The notes: generated by a model from the letters alone, not told the origin. Positions 41,322-53,782 are shown, counted from the stretch's first letter. The stretch is 64,000 bases of DNA from Leptidea sinapis (GCF_905404315.1 NC_066265.1:585501-649500), one strand, 5' to 3'. Program-made: numbers and translations.

Positions 41322-43412
41322 TTTTTTATGGAAAAGGAGGCCAAACGAGCGTACGGGTAACCTGGTGTTAAGTGACATTCTCTAGCAACACCAGAGGAAT
41401 CACAGGAGCGTTGCCGGCCTTGAAGGAAGGTGTACGCACTTTTTTTGAAGGTACCAATGTCGTATCGTCCCGGAAACACCGCATAAGGAAGTTCATTCCA
41501 CAGCTTTGTAGTACGTGGAAGAAAGCTCCTTGAAAACAGCACTGTGGAAGACCGCCACACATCCAGATGGTGGGGATGATATCCTAACTTGTGGCGTGTC
41601 GTGCTAAGGTGGAATACGGCGACAGGAATCAGGTGAAGAAGCTCTTCGGAGCACTCCCCATGATAAATTCGGTAGAGGACACACAATGAAGCGATGTCAC
41701 ACACGGACACACGATCCAGCCGTTCACAGAGTACCGGGTCACCGACAATTCGAGCTGCTCTGCGTTGCACGCGGTCAAATGAATTGATCTGATACTGGGG
41801 TGCGCCAGATCAGAGATGACAGTAATATTCCATATGTGGCCGGACCTGCGCTTTGAACAGCGCTAGAATGTGGGCCGGTTTGAAGTATTGCCATTATCTA
41901 TTTATGACGCCCAGTTTCTTCGAATCTAATTTGGCTTTGCACTCCAGATGACAGTAAAACTGTTAATTGCTCGAGATATCGAGAACCAGAATTTCGATAC
42001 CAGGCGAGGATGTAAAGGAAGTGTTGTCGAAGAGCGGTGATACGACAAATAGGATTTTTTATTGGTTAGTCGCGCAAACTTAAGTCTTCTGGGGGTTAAA
42101 TTGGATAAGGTTCAATTTACTCCATTCCGCGACCTTCTCAAGATAGGACTCAATAGAAGACACAAGTTTCTCCCGGCACTGGTCGACGATTTCCCGAGAG
42201 ACACCTGCATGGCCCGTGTATATGGCATCGCTTGTCTGCATAGCAATGTATGTTGGAGGAGAAAAAACAGTGTGGGAGATAGCACTCATCCTTGGGCCAC
42301 TCCAGCGTTCACGGGCTTGGGATTCGAGCAATGACCGTTGATAACGACCTGAATGCTGCACTTAGTGAGGAAGCTGGAGGTCCACTTGCATAAGCTCTCG
42401 GGAAGCCCAAATGATGGAAGTTTTGCGAGAAGCGCCTTGTGCCATACACGATCAAGTGCCTTCGCTACATCTAGGATAACTAGCTATCAATTGCCACCGC
42501 CCATCTATGTGTTAGGTATACCAGAAGATCACCTGCTGATCGACCATGGCGAAAGCCGTACTGTCGGTCGTTAATCAACTGGTGACCCTCTAGGTATACC
42601 AAGAACTGGCTGTTAATTATGCTCTCCAATTGGAGAGCAGGGAGGTAATAGCTATAGGCCTGTAGTTTACCGTATCCGAACTGTCACCTTTTTTGGATCG
42701 GATGGACAAGAGCTGACTTCCATGAGTCAGGGACTACGCCTTTTGTATATGAGTGCCGGAATAAACGTGTTAGCACCGGCGTCAACTCAGGGGCACACGT
42801 TCTAAGCATGATTTGAGAAATGGCATCCGGCCCGCTCGACTTCCTGACGTCCAACGAAAACAGAGCTCGCCTAACAGTTTTTTGTCTGAACTATACTGTA
42901 CAGGCATAGAGCTCGGACACCGCGGGATGGTCAGCGGTGCTTTTTCGTTGTCGTCAGAAGTCGAGTTGGAGGCAAAAAGAGCGCATAGAAGATCGGCTTT
43001 TTCTTTTGCCGTGTGGGCTAGGGTGTAATTCCTCATGTGCAACGCCGGCAGGGACGGCTGGTTGAAGTTACCAAGAGTAGCTTTCGACAACGACCAGAAC
43101 TTGCGTGTTCCGGTCGGGTAACTGGAAAGCTGCTCGCCGATTTTGACGACGTGCTTCGATTTCACACGGGCGATTTGCCGCTTAAAAAATTTGGAGGTAC
43201 GGTTATATTTCCTCTTGAGAACTTTGCAGTTCGGATCATTTGAGCTCAGCGCCGCAACCCAAGTTCGATACGCCTGTTTTTTGCAGTCAGATGCTGCTTT
43301 AACTGACGCATCGAACCAGGGCTGTGATCTGCCACCGATCGGTACTACGGAGCTTGGTATAAAAATATCCATGCCCTGCAGTATCACATCGGCTACTGCA
43401 ACGGCACAGACA
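41322..43412 (-). mobile_element. A4: 5'-truncated family A copy
   Basis: From the T-run at about 41323 (the 3' end) to 43412 the sequence parallels A1 from its 3' end to about 12870. Frames are broken: the C-terminal domain is open (41770-41282, LPRTTKLWNELPYAVFPG), the palm around 42080-42700 is scrambled by small deletions (around the YADD site near 42230 and 42470-42490), and the connector/fingers part is open at 43387-42782. In the C-terminal domain it retains the frame that A1 has lost, which is how the A1 frameshift was recognised. Confidence 0.85.
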
Positions 43413-44124
43413 CGATCGGCGTGATTTTGCGCTCGCGCAGCGTTCTGTCTATGCGTATTATTTTACGTGTAACAATAGATTGATTTTAGTAGATTTAGAT
43501 AGCTCAGAGTGATGATTTTAGTGAATGTATCTGAAAGCTATTGAAACAAGCTATAAGACCATGTAAAATAAACAAAATAAGGGTCAGAACTTGGTGAGAG
43601 AATACGGACCGGAACACTCGGTTTTGGTGTATTTGAAAAATCTAGTGCCCTGAGGCACTGCCGATTTGGGAAGGCTAGTGTAGTACAAACATCCCACTAC
43701 AATTAAAATGACGTTAATAGTTTATTTGTATGTGTTAGATATAGCTGGTTTAATACGGGCCAGTCAGTCGCTGGTGCTCGAATTAATAACACATTAAACG
43801 TGTTTAGTAACCCGATCGTTTTACTGAACACGCCACTCATCATTAAGGTTACCTTCTGATAATCTATAGAGTACCAAATATCCATCCCCATAACATCCTA
43901 AACTAGCAACTATGTAAAATATTTCTTCATCGAGTGTGAGATAGCTAGATAGACTGTTTTATTTTTTATGGTAAGTATTGACTATACCAATATAATACTT
44001 AAAATATTTATTAACAGTGTGCAAATACTTTAATCGTGTATTTTTTTTAATTTTTTTTTTAACTTACTCAAGCAAGTCACCCAATGCTTCCCCGGGGCTA
44101 AAAAAGAACAGAGACTTACGACTG
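43413..44124. other. Unassigned AT-rich sequence
   Basis: No supported gene. A small hairpin with GTGCCCTGAGGCAC lies near 43646. The rest has no pattern I can name. Confidence 0.5.
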
Positions 44125-44465
44125 ACGGCATTTAGCAGTGGGAAGGCTTCATGCAAAGGATACCGACTAGATTATGGGTACCAGAACAGCGCCTTTTACT
44201 GCCGCAGCGCAGAAGCAGTAATGTGTAATCATTATTGTGTTTCGGTCTAAAGGGCGCCGCGCCGTTGCTAGTGAAATCACTGGGAAAATGACACTTAACA
44301 TCTTATGTCTCAAGGTGACGAGCGGAATTATTATAGTGTCGCACATAATTTTTGCGTTTTGTTTTGAATTCTGAGCGGCACTGCGTTGTAATGGTCAGGG
44401 CGTATCAATCACCTAACGTCTCGCACATCTCGTCCCTTATTATCGTAAAAGAGTCGAATACTCTT
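44125..44465 (+). repeat. T1: copy of a dispersed repeat of about 300 bp
   Basis: It shares ATTATGGGTACCAGAACAGC, GCAGTAATGTGTAA, the segment TCTTATGTCTCAAGGTGACG and the end GGGCGTATCAATCACC with copies at 54025, 55845 (-) and 57370. It ends before a short A-rich stretch. It is non-coding and may be the 3' end of a non-LTR element or a SINE; no polymerase III boxes were evident. I recall it as widespread in Lepidoptera. Confidence 0.75.
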
Positions 44466-45431
44466 GGTACTTCATCTAATTAAAGCACAACTTTTGCAAA
44501 GCCTTATTCAGGTGGTAAAATGTATAAATTTCATATCCACATAAAATGTTTTTAATGAAATGAATAATGATTTTTGACTTTGGATTTGACTACCCTTTAT
44601 AATAATTCTATGACTACCTTTTATATTAACGCTCATACTTCTAATTATTATCATTTACAATCGTCTACATATTCTTAGGTCTATATCAGCTGGTCATTGA
44701 GCCAGTAAGTTAGTATTTATATCTTGTATATAGGTATAGATGTTAGATTAAATATACGTTACAGGTTTTGTCGCAACGATTAAGGAGATTACATCAGCGC
44801 CGTGAATGTTTATGTACTCTGTGTAACGTCAGCATAACAAAACGTTTTGGTGAGCTTATATGCTTAGGAGCTTATACAAAGCCACCGCCAATCGAATTAA
44901 TATGAATTAATGAAATAGCTGTAACTCACTAGATCCTATGTTATCAAATCATTTATCTTTAGCACCTTTTTAGCACTTTTTTAGCACATTTTTATTTCAT
45001 TCTACGTTGACATTATCACTACGAGTTTTATCTTTGATGGAAAAATATTTTCCATGTTTTGTAAATGTGAGTGTATTTCGAGTTATAGAAATGTATAGAT
45101 CATCTCTAATATCTAGATTAAGTAAACTATATAACGAATTTACTGTTAAAGATTTGAAAATCGAACTATTCGGTGTCACTAACAAAATAAAGATTTATTA
45201 TTTTTTAATTTAGTTAGTGAAGCCATTAATAAAATCACATGATTGAATGTTAAGATAGTAGAAATCATATAAGAAGACTATGCCATATAACTTTTTTTAT
45301 AATATAAACTGAACCTTTTATGATGTGAAACATCTATAGGGTGATTATTGGCGTGACGATACAGGCCGTGGCGACGCATCGCCACGCTATATAATGGAAT
45401 ATATATACGACTCGTAGTTCTCATACTTATA
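44466..45431. other. Unassigned AT-rich sequence
   Basis: Two short overlapping open frames on opposite strands (about 44997-45213) have no recognisable features and are not called as genes. Otherwise nothing stands out. Confidence 0.5.
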
Positions 45432-45613
45432 CGGCCGCATTCAATAACCTATCTATCCTTAGTTAAACCTACAAGAGCTTTTACGCTTACTTACACTTAA
45501 CCTATCGACATAAAGCATTGGACTATAATTACAATTAACATAGCTATGGATAGATAAGATCAAGAGTGACAGCAATGTATCCGTAACTAGAGATACGATA
45601 TTGAAAACGGCCG
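45432..45613. mobile_element. Putative MITE, 182 bp, imperfect terminal inverted repeats
   Basis: Both ends begin CGGCCG followed by TTCAATA and TATCT: left CGGCCGCATTCAATAACC, right end (reverse complement) CGGCCGTTTTCAATATCG. A second, inner inverted pair (CTATCTATCC at about 45450 and GGATAGATAAG at about 45548) extends the fold. ATA flanks both sides and may be the target duplication. No coding capacity. The superfamily is unknown; a 3-bp duplication would fit Harbinger/PIF-type but that is speculation. Confidence 0.65.
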
Positions 45614-46315
45614 ATAGTGTATACAGTATTTGCTTATTACGGTACACATACGAGGGTAAACTGTGACAGTTTCTTTTTGCAATAAAAAATGTCTGACTGT
45701 GATAATTGGACGTAATTCTAGAAAAAACGTTCCAAATCACACTAATGTCGAAATAAATGAGTTAAGAACACAAAACTGGTCACGTGATTCATATTAACGG
45801 ACTGACAAAAAATGGCAGCCCTACTGTCACTCTTTAAATGACATCATGACTTAGTAGCAACTCACATGTATGGAATAGACTAATTAAGTAAACTGCAAAC
45901 ACGAATTCCATAAAATGTGATGTTTGTGGCTTGGAACATTTTTCAGGAACTACGTCCAATTAAGGAAGCGAAAGTGTGCAGCCTCAACAAATGAAGAAAG
46001 CAAAATCACAGCATGACACACTTTCAAGTCATCGTTCAGCAAATTATTCACATTAGCTTTACCTTTTGTACGACTTATCGTTATTTCCATGCTGTAAGTT
46101 ACCTATAAATGTAACCACGTATATGTATCCTTACCACATAAGATTTGTTTTATGCGATAGTATTACTTCTAATTCTGTAAATAAATAAATAAAAAGCATG
46201 TGTATTATTTTATGAAACCACGATGCTAGTGAAACTTATATTTCCACAAAATAATATTAATATAAGCGTAATTATCGATAGAAAACAAACCAATTTATAT
46301 ATGTTATACTTCACT
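45614..46315. other. Unassigned AT-rich sequence
   Basis: No supported gene. An AATAAATAAATAAAA run at about 46179-46194 could be the end of a decayed retroelement on the + strand, but nothing upstream is recognisable. Confidence 0.45.
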
Positions 46316-49300
46316 TTAATTTATTTATTTGGAAACAAATACAGATACATCCTTAAACATAAAATAGATAAAGAAAAATAGAAATATGGACACAAGGATG
46401 TCTCCTTAAACAGTTTCACTAAGTACACTTAATATTTAAATTTACACTCACATTACACTTAGTTGCAGACAACCAGTTAATAAATAAATCTAACATAATG
46501 CCGTGGTAGACATTGTTACAATTTAGATGAAATTACGTGATTTCTAACTTACTCTGTTTGTGCCAGGATTTGTTTTATTCTGAGTTTCTACATCATTAAA
46601 TCTAGAGTTATGGAGAGCAAACATTCTGTGCAGTGGCGTACGTATACCAGTATTTGTCCTGGTTTTTGAGAGATGAAATAAATTATTAAAGCGTGTAGCA
46701 CGGGCTGGTATATGAAAATCTATTAACTGACCAATTCTGAGGATATGATTTCACTCGTACATATTTTTCTCAGAGTGACTAATTCAATTAAACTCCGTCG
46801 CTGGCTTAATGAAAGAATATTAAATTGTTTTAAGAGATTCTTGTAGTGGTTTCGACGTCCACCCAATCGAAAGTTTAGGATACGCAAGAATTTCTTTTGT
46901 ATCATCTCGACCTGATGGTCATATACCTTATACAGCGGATTCCATATTGGGGTGACATATTCAAGCAGCGACAGCACATGTGTTCGATAAAGACACATAT
47001 ATTTATCTTTATCTTTAAATGCCTTAGAGACGCGTGTAATAAAGCCTAACATACGATATGCATTATTCGCTATGTGATCAATGTGGTCATTAAGTGTCAA
47101 CTTGGCATCAAGGTATACCCCAAGATCACGAATACAGGTAACTGTTTCAAGTTCTTGATCGCCTAGTGTAAATCTCGTTTCAATTTTATTTTTGTTTTTC
47201 GTAAAAGAGATATGCTTACATTTAGTGTAACTTAAAAATAGTTTGTTACTTTTGCAATAGACACCTAACCTATTCAAGTCTTCCTGCATAAGCAGGACAT
47301 CATTGAAGTCAACAATATGGGAATACAATTTTAAATCATCTGCATATAATAAAAACTTACAAGACTTAAAGCAATCAGAGATGTCATTAATAAAAAGTGT
47401 GAAAAGCAATGGACCGAGTATAGAGCCTTGAGATACGCCTGACGTTACGTTAACTGTAGGGGAGATGAAACCATTAATAACTACCGATTGTACTCGGGCA
47501 CTTAGGTAAGCAGCAAACCAACGCAAGAGGTTACCTTTTATACCGTTGTATGATAATTTTTTTAATAACAGTAGGTGGTCCACCTTGTCAAATGCCTTTT
47601 GGAAATCTGTGTAGACTGTTTCAATTTGGTTTTTATTATCAAGGCCTTTAAATAAATAATCAGTAAAAACAAGAAGATTTGACAAAGTAGATCGGCCAGC
47701 CACGAAACCGTGTTGCTGTTCTATGATTGTGTGTTTTAGCTTTGTGTATATATATATATTGTGAGACTTGACAATTTCTCAAAAATTTTTGGAATCGATG
47801 ATAGTATAGAGATCGGACGATAATTTGCGACTTGATTTTTTGCTCCTTGGTGTACCAATTTCTCAAAAATTTTTGGAATAGATGACAGTATAGAGATCGG
47901 ACGATAATTTGCGACTTGATTTTTTGCTCCTGCTTTAAATATAGGCGTAATATAAGCTATCTTCCAGATACTAGGAAAGTAACCAGAGAATAAACATTTA
48001 TTAAAAATAATTTCCAAAGGAATAGATAGCGTTTTGCAAGTACACTTTAGAAAAACCGGATGAATGTTATCAGGACCGGCGCCTTTATTGGGGTCGATAT
48101 TTTGGAGTGCTGCTAAAATATTGGGTCTGTGAAGACGTACATTGTCAATTAGCGGAGTATGATCGTCGTCGCAACTTATATTTTCAAATTGGTCAATACT
48201 ATATGCTCCATCGAAACCGGGTTCAAAGACCGAGTGAAAATATTTAGAGAACATATCAACTATGAATTTAGGATCATCAGATTCGACACCGTCATACCAC
48301 ATTACGCGAGGATAACCTGAGTTAGACTCTTTTAAAGAAGATGCATATTTCCAGAAAAATTTAATATTATTCTTCAAGCAGTTTTCAACGTTGTTAATGT
48401 ACTTATTATGACATGTAGTAAGAAGCAATTTAACTCATTTACGTAATAGTGAAAATTCCTGATAATCACGCAGGTTTTTGTAAGATTTCCAACGGGCCCA
48501 TATTTTGAGTTTGCGTTTTAAACATTTTATTAAAGGTTTAGAGAACCAGGTGGGGAATAAAGATGAACTAATTTTGGCAAAAGGAACATGAGAGTTGATG
48601 ATTATTTGAATCTGTGTGTAAAAGACATTCACGGCTTCTTCAGCTGAAAGAGAAGATAGGAGAGAAAACCAGTCCACTTCTTCTATTGCGCTTTTAATTA
48701 GATAATAGTCTGCTTTATAATAATTCCTTTTAATGTTAGCAATACAGGGCATAATATTATTATTTAAAGTATTTATACTACACGATATGTCCAAAGGTGG
48801 GTGATGAGGTACCGTATTAAGCAAAGGATCATCCGAACGCTCGATACGGTTTGTTAAAGTAGATAATACTAAATCAAGGAGTCTTCCATTTTCATTTTGA
48901 ATATTATTGGTTTGTCTTAAATTCATAAAAGACACAGTGTATATTAGTAGTTTAGATGGCTCGCACTCGGTGGAGAATAATAAAGTGTCTTGACAAATGG
49001 AAGACCAGTTCAGATGAGGTAAGTTAAAGTCTCCAATTATAAGAAAATTTTGGTAACGTGCACTAGAAGTGAAGTGAAGTTTATTAAAATATTGGTTATA
49101 TAAATTGTTGCTAGCGGCCGGTGGAACATATAACACATTTAATAACAGTCCGGAGAGTAAAGGAAAGTATATATATATCTCTTCTAAGTTCTCATCTTCA
49201 ATATCAGGTATTCGGATAGCCTTTAGATATTTCCTTACCATTACTAATACGCCCCCTTCCCTTTTTTACCAGACAGTGCCAGATTTCTATCACGTCGAAA

Positions 49301-49490
49301 TAGTACATAATTATTATCATTATGAATTTCCTCATCTCGAATTGAGCCAGTTAACCAGGTTTCTACCAGTATAATTATGACATAGTCGCAAGATAGCATA
49401 TTGAGTCTTAATTCAGAAAGTTTGGTTTTAAGCCCTCCACAGTTTTGGTAAAATATAGTAAGGTTATTTGAGTTCATTTTTTAAGAACTT
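46316..49490 (-). mobile_element. K2: family-K-like non-LTR element, ORF2 and 3' UTR
   Basis: The minus-strand 3' end ends in AAATAAATAAATT at about 46318, with a 3' UTR (TCCTTGTGTCCATATTTC) to about 46544. ORF2 runs back to an ATG at 49477. No ORF1 is found upstream (49491 onward), so the copy appears 5'-truncated near the ORF2 start. It is similar in motif detail to K1 (YTDFQKAFDKVDH, YADDLK, CKHISFTK) but not a close copy. Confidence 0.82.
46544..49477 (-). pseudogene. K2 ORF2: endonuclease/RT with an in-frame 84-bp tandem duplication
   Basis: Endonuclease: IFYQNCGGLKTKL and LVETWLTGS, then a one-base frameshift near 49258, then NFLIIGDFNLPHLNW and GRLLDLVLST (49241-48435). A TGA at about 48432 interrupts the connector. 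RT begins NKGAGPDNIHPVFL and NYRPISILSSIPKIFE, but an 84-bp block (47772-47855 versus 47856-47939) is present twice, so the fingers motif is repeated, followed by another frameshift. From 47703 the palm is intact: YTDFQKAFDKVDHL, TSGVSQGSILGPLL, catalytic YADD at 47335-47346, LGVYLDAKLTLNDHI. A frameshift near 46725 separates the last about 60 residues. Dead copy. Confidence 0.88.
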
Positions 49491-50720
49491 GTTCATAACA
49501 TTAAGAAATCTTTGTGGGTTTGATCCCACCTTGAAAACCAGAGGTTAAATCTAGCACCTAAGTATGCTGGTATTGTAGTTATTGTGTATCGTTTATGGGA
49601 AAAATATTCAAATTTCATTTCGATGCTGACTGTACAAGGTTAAGCTACGTAACAGTTATCGCGCCCTATTTTCTGTTGAGCATTTTCACATACTTTATCC
49701 GTTCAAATTTTTTAACTGAATGTTTAAAAATTATAACAACCCCAGCGCCTTCATGCGAATTAAATTTCGTAGTTAGAATAACAATAGTTATTTATTTCAG
49801 CAATATTAATATATTACATTAGGCAATCGAAACAGATTATTGCATAATTATTACTTACCTAAAGTCTTATTGGAATCCTACAGGAATACGATTTTAAAAT
49901 CAGGTGCGCGAAGTATTTATCATATATAAACTACAAAAATCCTATTAATATACTTAATTATTTTACTAAGTTTAAAAAAATAACGAAAGTCTCGAATCAA
50001 AACATCTTTATCTAATTTGGCTATCTCATTATGATTGAGCGAAACAGTCTTATGATTGGGTCATAATACGAGGTGTTATTTGAATAAATGTGAAGGGTTT
50101 TGATCTTCAGCCCATTTGTCTAATATTTATGTTTATCTGTTATATCAAAGCGTTAAAAATTTTAGAAGTTATCTAAAGTGTTATTTCCGCTATTATTTAT
50201 TAGAGCTTTACGTTACAGTCTAAAACGGTCATTCGGTCGGGGGTTCAGCGGGGTCGATTCGTCAGTGGGGGACGCTTTTAACCCCTAAGTAACTCTAGGT
50301 CGTGCTGGTGGTCGGGTAGTATTTTGCATTTAGACTAACAAAACTTTTGTATGTCAGGAATATTAATATTTTGATTAGTTAATATAATATGTATAACAAG
50401 TGCCTCATGGAGTGCCATAAGATATTCTAATAAATAATTACACTTTTATGTATATTTCAAGCTAATTCTTTAAAAAAATCTTATTTAAGACACAGGTTTA
50501 TTTAGAAAAAAAATCAGTTCATCGGTTACTAAAAATATATATTTTATATGACACTACCTGATCTGAAACACCCTGTTCTGTCAATAGAAAAAAAAACTGA
50601 ATGAGTATTCCAAATAACGTTTTATAGAACGTCATTGAGTATTCGGGAATGATGTAGTCAGAAGTAAACCCATCGGAAATGTGTAATAAAAGTTAATGAG
50701 TCAAAAATGTGACAGTGACG
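49491..50720. other. Unassigned AT-rich sequence
   Basis: No open frame with recognisable features. A GC-richer stretch at about 50228-50320 (GGTCGGGGGTTCAGCGGGG) is unassigned. Confidence 0.45.
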
Positions 50721-51075
50721 ACACGGACGAGTAAAAAAGTAAGGACTCCGTGTCACCTTACATAACAGTGAGGCAATAGAAGCCGGTAAACATAGCCCCA
50801 CGCATACACTTACAGTAATACAAGCCGATCGGAGGCCATTATGATTTGCCATCGTCTGTGACAGATCAGTTTGCGTCGCAATAAAATACTTTAAAAATGC
50901 CGTCGTGCATTGTGAAAAAGTGTAAAAACAATAATATTAAAGTATCTGTGAATATTATTTAAGGGAGAAAATATTGTGTAACTGATATACCCCGTAACCG
51001 CACACACACTAGTATAAAAGTACTTCACTCGCTAATATCACGGCGCGGAGTCCTACTTTTTTTACTAGTCCGTGT
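50721..51075 (+). mobile_element. Putative DNA-transposon relic with inverted repeats and a THAP-like start
   Basis: The left arm at about 50721-50752 (ACACGGACGAGTAAAAAAGT then AAGGACTCCGTG) is inverted at about 51039-51075, with roughly 88 percent identity over 32 bp by eye. Between them lies an ATG-led short frame resembling the first residues of a THAP zinc finger. THAP domains begin the transposases of P-type elements, so this may be an internally deleted P-like element or a MITE derived from one. No target-site duplication was identified. Confidence 0.5.
50897..50962 (+). pseudogene. THAP-like N-terminal fragment (21 codons)
   Basis: The ATG at 50897 gives MPSCIVKKCKNNN before a stop at 50960-50962. 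THAP domains characteristically begin M-P-x-C-x(4)-C near the N-terminus and this matches. Nothing after it continues the domain (no downstream Cys/His pair or AVPTIF-type motif). It may be the first exon or a remnant; at this length the call is tentative. Confidence 0.4.
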
Positions 51076-51960
51076 GGTGATTATTAGGATTTAGGAACAA
51101 CGTTTACATAACCTCTTCATAATTTCCATTTTTTTTATGTATTAGAATGGATACAGTAAGTAATCCTTAAGAGAGTGACATATGCCCTTCCGGACTTTTT
51201 TGTAGACCTATATAAGATACATAATTCCACTATATATTATTTTGTTAAATCTCAAAGGGCTTAGACAGTTTTTTCGACACCTCCAACAAAGGTCGTAAAT
51301 GTATACAAATGCTAAACAAATAATATACTAAACCTTCCTCGAGAACCATGCTATCCATTGGTGAAAACCTAAAACGGCATGACAATGGGTGCAGTTGTTT
51401 TTGAGTTTTTGAGACAGACGATGTTGTTGAGACAGACGCGTCGGAGGACTTTTTTTATAATATATAGTGATGACAAACGTGTTCGAGTCGGTTTTTTATA
51501 ATCTGTATAGAATATAATAAGAGTCGTAAAACTTACAATATATGAATGACTAGCCAATAGACTTGTAAACCGTTGGAAAGACAAGAATATCTCTAACGAA
51601 AGATACAACAAGATAGAATAGGTAAGCGAAAATTTTGTTATTTTAACCGATTTTGACTGACCAGTCGTAAACAGTCAGCCACACTTCGAATTAGCTCCCT
51701 AGTATTTTGAATATTCAACCACTAAGTTGAGGTAAGTCTATGATACATACCATGTTACATTCATCTTATATCTTTAAATGTTAAATTCTTGTATATTATT
51801 TATATATATATATATAATTTTATTTATTGAAATGATTTTATTGAAATTTAGTATACAGGTAGTTTCGGGGGCGAGAAATCGATCTAGCTAGGTTTCAATT
51901 AAAAAAATTGTAGTTTATCCGTGTTTTGATGAGAAACAGCTACAATGACAATAGAATACA
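51076..51960. other. Unassigned AT-rich sequence
   Basis: No gene or recognisable element. A TA microsatellite lies at about 51797-51815. Confidence 0.5.
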
Positions 51961-51974
51961 AAGGTAAATTTCGC

Positions 51975-52090
51975 CACTATGTACAAGACTATAATAGCTC
52001 AGGTGGGACATTGGGTGATCCGGAAAGTAGAGAACCCCGGTTTAAATCCGGATGTCCTATTAGTTTTTTTTTTGTTCAAGTTTTGTACAT
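51975..52090 (+). mobile_element. Possible second SINE-like tRNA-derived fragment
   Basis: TAATAGCTCAGGTGG resembles an A box and GGTTTAAATCC, about 40 bp downstream, resembles a B box. A T-rich sequence follows. The spacing suits a tRNA-related head, but no body shared with the SINE at 40634 is visible. Confidence 0.35.
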
Positions 52091-52263
52091 TCTTAAAAAT
52101 CCCATATTTATTTTTTTCGTCCAGATATTTAAAAATTAAATGAAGTCTTCTTTCTGTAAAATTTTCCTCTCCGAGTGGTTGTGGAAGGCCCTATATTCCA
52201 TCATTTCTTCTACAAGTAGTAGACTTTGGCTTTATATCCTTTTTGCTTTTTTTGTTCTTTTTT

Positions 52264-53040
52264 TATAGAATATCATCATCAGCCGGAAGACGTCCACTAC
52301 TAGACAAAGGCCCTCCAAAGATCTCCACGCCGATCGGTTCTGCGCTGCCCTCATCCAACTTCCGGAGATCTTGACCAGATCGTCGGTCCATCTTGTGGGC
52401 CAACACTACGTCTTCCAGTACATGGTCGCCATTCAAGGAATTTTCTGCCCCAACCGTCTGTCCGTCGAGCTATGTGCAGATCTTTACGCAGCAAAAATCT
52501 CGCACACTTACTGGTCACGCCAGACCATAAGCTGCGAAAATCGGAGAGATCAGTATACATAATGGGTCCATCTGTGTATAACAGGCTGCCGAACTCGATC
52601 AAGAAAGATGTAACTTCCATAACGGTGTTTAAGACACAACTCCGAAAGTGGCTTCTCGAACATACGTTCTACTCAGTGGAGGAGTTTTACAAGATGCCAG
52701 TGTTATGACCTAAGTAACACTATTAAGTAGACTTATTTTATAACACGATTTTGATTTTCTTTATATAACATGACAACAATTACATATTAATGTTTTATAG
52801 TGAGTTAGGTACTTCCCTACCTATCTAAAATGATAATGATAATTTTTAATTGACCTATTTTTCCTTTGACTTGTTACAATGGTGTTATTAATATTTTGAT
52901 TTGATTTGTTTTGATTTTCCCACTGCCACTTTAGTTGCAAAACCATCTGGGCTATGTCAGTGATTTTGATTCTCCTGTGGATCTCCTCATTTCTGATTCG
53001 ATCTCGCAGGGAGGCTCCTATTGCCCTATATTGTATTTAT
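52264..53040 (-). pseudogene. RTE-type element fragment, split by another insertion
   Basis: On the minus strand the left part (52264-52474) encodes a degraded version of the C-terminus of RTE-like polyproteins (consensus style: rrPTRWTDDLvk..GsrWmraAQDR.xWR..gEAyVQQW). The nucleotide sequence includes CATCATCAGCCGGAAGACGT and AGATCGTCGGTCCA. The right part (52917-53040) continues the same repeat (CCCACTGCCACTTTAG, CTCCTCATTTCTGATTCGAT). The 442 bp between them are foreign. I recall this repeat as common in Lepidoptera. Confidence 0.65.
52475..52916 (+). mobile_element. 5'-truncated non-LTR 3' end nested in the RTE fragment
   Basis: A frame at about 52505-52708 reads RKSERSVYIMGPSVYNRLPN and ITVFKTQLRKWLL then YSVEEFYKMPVL. 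This is the terminal helix region found at the end of many CR1/Jockey-group RTs. A 3' UTR follows, ending in TTTTGATTTGATTTG-type repeats at 52892-52916. The sequence then returns directly to the RTE repeat. No clear target duplication. Confidence 0.7.
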
Positions 53041-53782
53041 TTATTCTACTACTTAGTTTGTGTTTATTATATCCTAAAATGCAATAATATAATTAGTTAA
53101 GAGTGGGGGTGGGGCAGGAGACTCATAGCACAGGTTCTACCTAGTTTGACCTCCTGTCTTCCAACTGTACTTTTTAGATTTTAAGAATATTGCTGTACTA
53201 TTGTAACTATACTACATATTGGGAGAAATTTACGTATTTGATTGATTTTATTGTTGTCTTTTATAGAATATGGAATAAAAAAAAACACTTATCGGACCAG
53301 ATCCATATCTCTGTTAATAATGTTTTACTTAAAAACTAATGCCTAGTAGGTAAATAGGAATTACTATTTATATTGAATCAATACTTTAGTTATAGCAAAT
53401 ATGGGCTTAAAAATAAGCGCTTAAATCATACAATAGAATCCAAAACTTGGTATGCCGACACACACTTGAATAAAGCGATAGATAAGTATGTTATTGCCCT
53501 GGATGAGAGCACTCGATGGATTTCAAGACTAAAGGCAAGTTTACATGAAGCGCTTTTAACGCAGCGTTGCATGTGACGTAACCCAAATTAAAATTTATTA
53601 GATTTTGTTGTAGTAAATATTGTCACATGGCTCGTCAGTTTTAAAGATACAAACATGCGGATTACTAAAATTGTCGTGAAAGTTCTTTTAAATAAAATAG
53701 AAAGTTAAGTGTTATTTTTCGGAAATCCATAATTATGCAAATGTTGTAAGTTTTCTTGAGCGTAAATTCTACCTGAGATTCA
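53041..53782. other. Unassigned AT-rich sequence
   Basis: No supported gene. The short frame at 53373-53576 has no recognisable features. Confidence 0.45.

Noticed and set aside
44997..45213. Overlapping sense and antisense short frames
   Set aside because: Neither shows a domain or codon pattern; an AT-rich chance occurrence.
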